NCBI GenBank assembly: GCA_021399445.1
Contig: JAJTUQ010000004.1
Span: 3,534,001-3,598,000 of the forward strand
Reading direction: 5' to 3'
Length of the DNA stretch: 64,000 nt
DNA from: Xylogone sp. PMI_703
Taxonomy: Eukaryota > Ascomycota > Leotiomycetes
The notes beneath the pieces are model-generated. The model was not told the DNA's origin, did no database searches, and was given only the letters and a program-made list of their open reading frames with translations. Every line of letters begins with the position of its first letter. Position 1 is the first letter of the stretch. Position numbers and translations under genes: made by a program. Shown here one piece after another: positions 57,745-64,000 of this stretch.

Positions 57745-59752
57745 ATGCAACATCCCTCCTCTGATGCAAATCCTGGCACCCTTCAACACAATCCAATGGA
57801 GCCAGCAAACCATGAGCAGCAGCAATTGTCGTCTCCCGTGGACAGAGAGGCAAAGGAAAAACGCTCAACGGATATTTTAGAGGATCTCACTCAACCCAGC
57901 GATGAATCCACCGCCACTACTCCAGAGATGAAGAGTTGGAATCGCCTAGGTGAGAGACCGCTTCTCCAGCGGTGTTGGCAAATGCTCACCTGGATGCCGC
58001 CATGGTGTCGCTGGGATCCCGAGAATCCTCCTAAATTCACCTTGGCCTTAAACCTCCTCTTTGGATTTGTAAGTTGTCGTTGCTTTCTTCCCGCCATGTT
58101 TGCGTGCTTTTTTGTGATTTATTCCCTGGCACTGCTTTATACTGGTTCATTTTAAGATGACGTCTTGGGAAATTTTTCAAAGACGTAGATATAAATCCAT
58201 ATATATCCAAATCTGGGTCTCACGTGATATTTACTGATTCCTTTTCAAGGCTGCCTGTTTTACTGTGGCCGTTCTGTACCTGAGCCATCCCATTCTCAAT
58301 ATCCTGGCCGACGAATTCAATGTCAGTTACGAGCGTGCTTCCAATATTCCGACTGTCATGCAAGCTGGCTATGCCGCCGGGCTACTCTTCTTGTGTCCCT
58401 TAGGCGACATCTTTCGGCGCCGACACTTCGTGCTTCTTTTGATTTTTGTTACAGCTAATGTGGTACGTGCTCTCCCTAATCACTGTGTGAGGACTCCTAG
58501 CAGCCGTCGAACAAACCATGGAGTTATTATCGGGATGTTACTGACATCCCTTTAGTGGCTCGGACTCTGTATTACAAACTCCTTTTCGGTCTTCCTGGCG
58601 CTTTCCTTCATAGCAGCTGCAACCACAGTAACACCTCAACTGATGCTCCCTCTGGTTGGTGACCTGGCACCTCTTCATCGCCGGGCCCAGGCCCTCTCCA
58701 TTGTGGTCTCGGGCCTTCTCATGGGACTGCTCGTTGCTCGTCTCCTATCAGGCATTATCACCCAGTATACGGGCTGGCGGACAGTCTATTTCATCTGGTT
58801 CGGATTGCAGTATCTCATTCTTATCCTCCTCTGGCTCTCCATGCCTGACTATCCCTCTACCAACAAAGGGTTAAGCTACTACCACATCCTCTGGAGTATG
58901 GTCTGCATGGCGGTCAAATACCCTACTCTTATCCAGGCATGCCTTGTGGGCTTTTTCGCTGCCTCAACCTTCACGAGCTTCTGGACTACTTTGACTTTTT
59001 TACTCGCCTCTCCTCCTTACTCCTATGATTCACTTACCATCGGCCTATTTGCCCTCATCGGGATTGGTGCAATGCTTTTTGGGCCCATATACTCCCGCCT
59101 CGTTATCGACCGTTTTGTACCGCTCTTCGCTGTCGTTCTTGGTATCTGCTACGTCCTCATCGGTATTTGCGTAGGCACATATACCGGGAAACACACTGTT
59201 GCGGGGCCCGTTATTCAGGCTCTCCTGATCGATCTTGGCCAGCAAACCGCACAGATCGCTAACCGATCGGCTATTTATTCAATTGATCCAAAAGCCAGGA
59301 ACCGTGTTAACACGGTGTATATGGTAGCGATGTTCTGTGGGCAATTGATGGGTACCGCTGCCGGGAACAGGCTTTATGCACAAGGAGGTTGGATCAAAAG
59401 TGGCAGTGCTAGTGTAGGGTTCGCGGGTGCCTCCCTGGTCTTTGCCCTTATAAGAGGACCGTGGGAAGAGGGTTGGATTGGGTGGAGAGGCGGATGGGGG
59501 ATCAGGAGGAGGGATCTAGGTCCTTCAGCTGGACAACCGCCAGTTACGACGGAGGCTCAGGAAGAGAGAGCCGCCGAGGAAGGAAGAGCTTCAGGAGCAG
59601 AAAGGAATAATGAAGACAATAATATTGAGCAAAAGGCGCGAATGGAGACAGGAGATGAAAAATATATCAGAGTAGACGCCGCGGGAAGAGCAGAAGTGAT
59701 TGAGGAGCGCAGAGCTGAGGGAATAATTGAGCATGACAAAGAAGTCGTCTAA
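57745..59752 (+). CDS. Major facilitator superfamily transporter
   Basis: A 12-helix MFS permease of 577 residues. Three exons are inferred: 57745-58068, 58250-58462 and 58556-59752. A cytosolic N-terminus of about 95 residues precedes helix 1 (FTLALNLLFGFAACFTVAVL). The motif between helices 2 and 3 is seen as PLGDIFRRRHFVLL, a variant of G-x-x-x-D-R-x-G-R-R. Helices 4-6 include VFLALSFIAAATTVTPQLML and AQALSIVVSGLLMGLLVAR. The C-terminal tail of about 110 residues is hydrophilic and Glu/Arg-rich. The arrangement resembles drug:proton antiporters, but the substrate cannot be told. The start is the first ATG; an upstream TTG in frame is ignored. Intron 1 is long (181 bp). Confidence 0.88.
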
Positions 59753-60179
59753 GGCTCCCTTTACGATATACACCTATATGCGAAGAAAATACCCCCCTTA
59801 TAATGCGGTGGTTGATGAACGCAACTGATATTCACGCCTCATATATGGTGTTACGCTTCTAAAATGCATGAGATACGCAGCATGAGACACGATTCTTTTT
59901 GGATATTTCATATCTGGGGGCCATTAGGTCGGGAACAAAAGGTAGAATGAAAAGGAGCCCATTTTATTTCTTGTATGAAAACCTACAATTACATTGAAAA
60001 AGGAAATGATTAAGACCTCAAGCAAAGGGCAAACTTCATGTCTAAAATCGACCCATTTCTGCTGCTTTTGGTTGTCCCGCTGGTACGGGACTAGCAATTT
60101 ACCCTCCGTTCAACTTACACTCCGTTACTCCATGGAGATTCATTGATCCGCACACCGCACACACCTGCTGTCAACTTTT
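59753..60179. other. Convergent 3' spacer
   Basis: 427 bp between the MFS stop and the Ish1/Msc1 stop; no gene. Confidence 0.5.
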
Positions 60180-62697
60180 TCAGAGTTCCTGTCTCACGTC
60201 GTTCTCAACTTTTCGGGCGGCTTCACTGGCACGTGCAGTAGCATCGGCCGCATTACCCTTGATAGTGTTGGAGACCTTCTCTCCTGTAACCTCAGCCTGG
60301 TGCCATGCAGCGGCAGCTCCTTGGTTGACTTTGTCTAAAACCCATTGAGCGTTTTCTTGCCTTTTTGAGTGGGGTCATAGTTAGTCGATGTTATGCATAG
60401 ATTGGGATGAAAACTTACAACTTGGCCCACAATGTTCCTTGTGGAGTAGTAGTTCCATAGCGGAAATAGTTGGCTTGGTTTCTAGCCCATGCGCGGAGTT
60501 CATTTCTAAGTAATAGGTTAATATAAGAACTTAATGTTACACAGATTCTATTTGAAAAGCCTACCTGGCAGTTCCTTGATATGTTGAAACACCATAGGTG
60601 TCTAGGTAAGCCTTGAGCTCTAGGAGGGGTCGTCAGTGGTGATACTATGAAAGGCTTTTTGAGATAGATAGAATGCTTACCAGAGTCGCTCCAGTTATCA
60701 AATACAGTATCCTTTACAGCATCGGTTTGCTTAGCAAGGTAAGACGTGACACTAGCATATGTATCGCCCCCAGTTTTAGAGGCTGAGGCATAAGCTTCTT
60801 GTGCTGCACGGACGAGATCTTCGCGAGTAGCATCTGCTCTCTGTGACGCCTTCTCAGCCGCTTTATTTCCGGATGATGCGAGATAGTCCCTTCGCTAGGA
60901 TCAGCATATAAGCTCATGTTTGTATCAAGTTTGGGGCTTACTTCAGGTTATCATAAGTCCATGTGTCGAAAGTCCAAGCAGACCAGCCGGTAGCAGCTTT
61001 GTGCTTGTGTAGCCTAACTTTAGCCAGCAGTTCATCCCGTTTACCAGATTGGGGGACAGGAACACCGCGAGCGTCGAGGTATGCTTTGAGACGAGACTTT
61101 CAATGTCGAATATCAGCTTCCATTACTCAAGATAAGGAAGTAGTAGTATACTTACGTCGCTCCAATATTCAACAGCAGCGTTAAAAGCGTCATCGGCTTT
61201 CAACTTGGCATCCTCAGTAGCTTTGGCAGCTTGGTTACCTGCCTTGCTTGTCGCAGCTCCAAAGGCCGATGCGGCAGTAGAGCTTGCTTGATCACTTAGA
61301 CTGCTTGCAGAAGATACAACATTTTTGTCGCCTGTAAGTTTAGATCTGTGCCTACGTACAATGGCGAGAAGTTCGTTGCGTTTTGAACCTTGTGGGACCT
61401 GGACGTTGCGTGTTAGATCGTATCATTTTATCCACATACAAGCGAGATAATACTTACGTTTATACCGTTCTTGTCTGCCCATTCCTTGAGCTCTGGAAGT
61501 CTAGTTAGTGATATATCCTAGCCTCATTACAAATGAAAGGTATACATACGAGAATCAGACCAAGAATCAAATAGTGCGTCACTGACGGTATCATAAGCCG
61601 CGGCAGCTGATTTAGAAGCAGATGCCTGGGCATCAGCCATCTTTAGGCTAGCAAGTCGAGAGTTTCGACGAACGCTTGCGATTAGCTTGTCTCGAGTAGT
61701 AGGCTGTGGTGCCGGAAAGCCATTAGTATCGAGCCACTCCTTTAGATCTAAATTTGGTCAGCCTGTAGTTGATTATATTCCACAGTGGAAAGCTTACCAG
61801 ATTCAGACCAGGTCTCATAGAGCCAGTCACCGGGATACGAGGCAGTTTCACCAACTTTCTTTGCGACAGTTTCATAGTTTGATCGAACTTTCTGTAGTAC
61901 AGTGTCACGGGTTCGAGGTTGAGGGACGGGGATTCCGTGACGGTCAGCGAAAGCTTTTATTTGCGAGTCTAGGTGTATGTTAGCAGAGTACAGGAGTGAT
62001 ATCCATCTCGACGAGGACATACCAGTCCAGCTATAAAACAGTTAGTATATCTTCCAATTCATGAGGAGCACAGATGTGGTTGGCTTACCTATCAAAGATC
62101 CAGTCTTTAACATTTGTCCAGGCATCCTCAGCTTTCTCCTCGGTTTCGTACCAATAGTTCTTGACTTGGTTAATTAAGCTGTCTTTATTTGCGGCAGCGG
62201 TGTTGCTGGTCTCAGCACCCTTTTGCTTTAGGAAAGCGGTAATCTGGTTAGTGTCCCAGTCATTATAGGGAGCTGCAACTTTCGACTGCCAATTGTCTTT
62301 AACAAGATTCTCGAGATCTCGTCGATCAGCTGGAGTTGGGTATGGGATGTTGTGATCCGAGAGCCATCTCTCGAGCTCAGTTTCATGCCATCTGTTGTAG
62401 GCTATAGGAGATTTATGTTAGCTGAGAATTCTAGAAGGCATCATACCATACTGTGGTATACTTCAAAGGAAAGACAGCACAGGGGAAGTATGATATCATT
62501 GGGTGGAACATTGGGTGAGCTACAAGGCAGCAGGTACCAGAGTAACTGAGCATTTCGTATATGCACTGATCCATGACCAGATGGTGCTTCAACTGAGAGA
62601 ATGAAAGGAGATAGTACGACTTACCAGCTTTGCTGAACCAACTACTGGCTGTAGCCTCAGCAGCGAGAGCGAGAAGAAGAACTCGCGAGAGCTTCAT
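60180..62697 (-). CDS. Ish1/Msc1-family stress protein with HeH/Ish1 repeats
   Basis: A repeat protein of the Ish1/Msc1 family; S. pombe Ish1 is a nuclear-envelope stress protein and yeast Msc1 is linked to meiotic recombination. Twelve exons are inferred: 62625-62697, 62089-62401, 62023-62030, 61798-61968, 61550-61747, 61458-61492, 61156-61398, 60942-61096, 60681-60889, 60565-60619, 60419-60505 and 60180-60360, giving 575 residues with every phase consistent. A signal peptide (MKLSRVLLLALAAEATA) is followed by about seven repeats of the type W-S-D-S-x-L-K-x-W-L-D-x-x-G-I-P-V-P-Q-x-x-x-R-D, for example DLKEWLDTNGFPAPQPTTRD and RLKAYLDARGVPVPQ. The third exon has only 8 nt. Confidence 0.9.
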
Positions 62698-63506
62698 GGT
62701 GTGCAGATATCACGCCTTCACCTGCGTCACCTTAAAAAAAGCTATACGTGATTCTGCCTATGGCGAGGTGAGGTTGATGGGATGAAGTGATGTAGATAAT
62801 GGAGTAGTTTTGCAAAGCTGAAGAGATGGATGGAAGTTTTAATAAAGTACGGGAGGGATGATGTAGAATGGTTATGATGTTTTCTACCGCAAACATTACG
62901 GCTGAAGGCCAATCAACCCTTTTAAACCAAGATTTAACAACCACAGGCACCAGTGACGTAGAACGCTCTGAGGCCTTCCACAACGCTACAAAACACCGCC
63001 AAACAAAGGAAGACCCGCGCTTCCTGCCACTAGCCACGATCTTCAGCAATTGGATTCGCCCTCATGTTCGCCACGACTGGATCTATCTGAAGAGGATGCC
63101 AATTGTTGACGTTTGCCATGCAATTGCGCACCACAGCATGGGAAATGCGTGTGCTTCATCAATCTTGCTTCACTGGCCACAGCTCTTCATGGTGATGTCA
63201 TCACGATCAAGCCACAGCACAGGCCAACCACTCTGCATCATGAAACACCACTGCGGGGTAGCTCCAGCACGCCCGAGGGAGTCATTCAATCACAAGCTCA
63301 CCAGTCTAGACCTTTGGAGCGTGGGTATCTTGGGCGTAGATCCAACGGTGCAATATATATATTTCATGAGATCTAGCATAATAATTTCTTGGCTCCGATT
63401 TGTGTGCCACATTCCAGGACCCCACGCCATGTTCATGTCTAGACTCGAATAGCCAACAAACCTTCTGCTTCACTAAACGGGGTGACTTTTCTTAGGTATC
63501 TACAGC
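62698..63506. promoter_or_regulatory. Promoter of the Ish1/Msc1 gene and 3' flank of the hydrolase gene
   Basis: 809 bp. A plus-strand open frame with ATG (62868-63452, 194 residues) lies here but shows no domain or splice evidence and is not called. Confidence 0.45.
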
Positions 63507-64000
63507 TCACACCAGAAACTCTTTAATGTGCTTTAGCACTGCCTCAGGTGCTTCTTCAGGGACAAAATGTCCACTGTCAACACTCTCTCCATCAACAGAG
63601 CTGTTCGATACGTTCTTCCATTCCTTCAACGGATCAAAGAACTTCGCAACCACTCCTTGTTTCCCCCACAGAACCCTTAGTGGACACTGAATCTGCCTTC
63701 CATTCTTGATATCCTCTTTAGCTTCTTCCAGATCAATCGTCGCTGCGGCTCTGTAATCCTCGCACATGCCGTGTACCGTCTCTGCATCTCCAAACTGCGC
63801 AGCGTAAATCTTCATTGTGGCCTCATCATGGCTCTTACTCAATAGCTTCCCCTTCATTAAATCCTGGTTCTGCAAGAGCGTGTTCTCCGGAAGTGGCTCT
63901 GGCTGAACAAAATAAAACCAATGCCAATAAGCAATAGCAAAGCCCATGGATGTCTGCTCGTACATGGCAAGGGTAGGGCAGATATCCAGCACGATTACCT
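63507..64000 (-). CDS. Alpha/beta-hydrolase, haloacetate-dehalogenase-like (3' part)
   Basis: The C-terminal 164 residues of an alpha/beta-hydrolase; the 5' part is beyond the window. The visible part starts VIVLDICPTLAMYEQT and continues MGFAIAYWHWFYFVQPEPLP, a typical cap-domain stretch of fluoroacetate/haloacetate dehalogenases and related epoxide hydrolases. The downstream core has CPLRVLWGKQGVVAKFFDPL, and the catalytic His is in DSGHFVPEEAPEAV. The nucleophile (expected Asp in a G-H-D-R-G-type elbow) is not in the window, so dehalogenase and other hydrolase activities cannot be separated. No introns are needed in this part. Confidence 0.8.
   Translation of the reverse strand, partial: VIVLDICPTLAMYEQTSMGFAIAYWHWFYFVQPEPLPENTLLQNQDLMKGKLLSKSHDEATMKIYAAQFGDAETVHGMCEDYRAAATIDLEEAKEDIKNGRQIQCPLRVLWGKQGVVAKFFDPLKEWKNVSNSSVDGESVDSGHFVPEEAPEAVLKHIKEFLV

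Overview
This is a nuclear genome window from a filamentous ascomycete (Pezizomycotina). Genes are dense and are interrupted by short introns of mostly 45-100 bp with GT(A/G)AGT donors, CTAAC/CTGAC-like branch sites and AG acceptors. The products have clear fungal orthologues (COT-1/NDR kinase, Atg11, Trl1, Tim54, UPF0643, Ish1/Msc1). The general character suggests Leotiomycetes, for example the Sclerotinia/Botrytis side, but that is an inference and cannot be proved here. I see no transposon, CRISPR, rRNA or tRNA gene. About 30 protein genes were modelled by hand, and almost every exon set closes in frame across its splice sites.

Layout. 1-6.2 kb: adenosylhomocysteinase (5' part only), eIF3h, a UPF0643 protein and the mitochondrial SAM carrier, all on minus. 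6.5-13.6 kb: MIX23 (+), kynurenine formamidase (-), the NatA subunit NAT1 (+) and TIM54 (-). 15.1-25.1 kb: COT-1 kinase (+), PRP11/SF3A2 (-), tubulin cofactor E (+), a C2H2 zinc-finger protein (-), a pyridoxal-reductase-like aldo/keto reductase (-) and a small membrane protein (-). 25.6-36.2 kb: NAR1 (+), a SUZ-domain protein (-), a small acidic orphan (+), tRNA ligase TRL1 (-), an ankyrin protein (+), the RNase P subunit RPP40 (-) and tRNA methyltransferase TRM11 (+). 36.7-42.2 kb: ATG11 (-) and a CENP-H-like kinetochore protein (+). 42.2-57.7 kb is much looser. Here NHP6, an unrecognised nine-exon gene, an amidoligase and a GPI-anchored DUF7707-like protein are separated by long, partly GC-rich spacers rich in GTACTGTAC-type palindromes. 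57.7-64 kb: an MFS transporter (+), a twelve-exon Ish1/Msc1 repeat protein (-) and the 3' part of a haloacetate-dehalogenase-like hydrolase (-).

How it fits together. From PET8 to CENP-H most genes lie in alternating divergent and convergent pairs, with about ten shared promoters of 0.2-1.4 kb and convergent stop codons as close as 12-16 bp. Several neighbours share a theme: SAM/SAH metabolism at 0-6 kb, mitochondrial biogenesis (PET8/MIX23, and TIM54 further on), and tRNA maturation at 29-36 kb (ligase, RNase P subunit and m2G10 methyltransferase within 7 kb). The least understood loci are the nine-exon gene at 48-50 kb, the amidoligase with a duplicated acidic N-terminus, the 16-bp tandem array between them, and the long palindrome-rich spacers.
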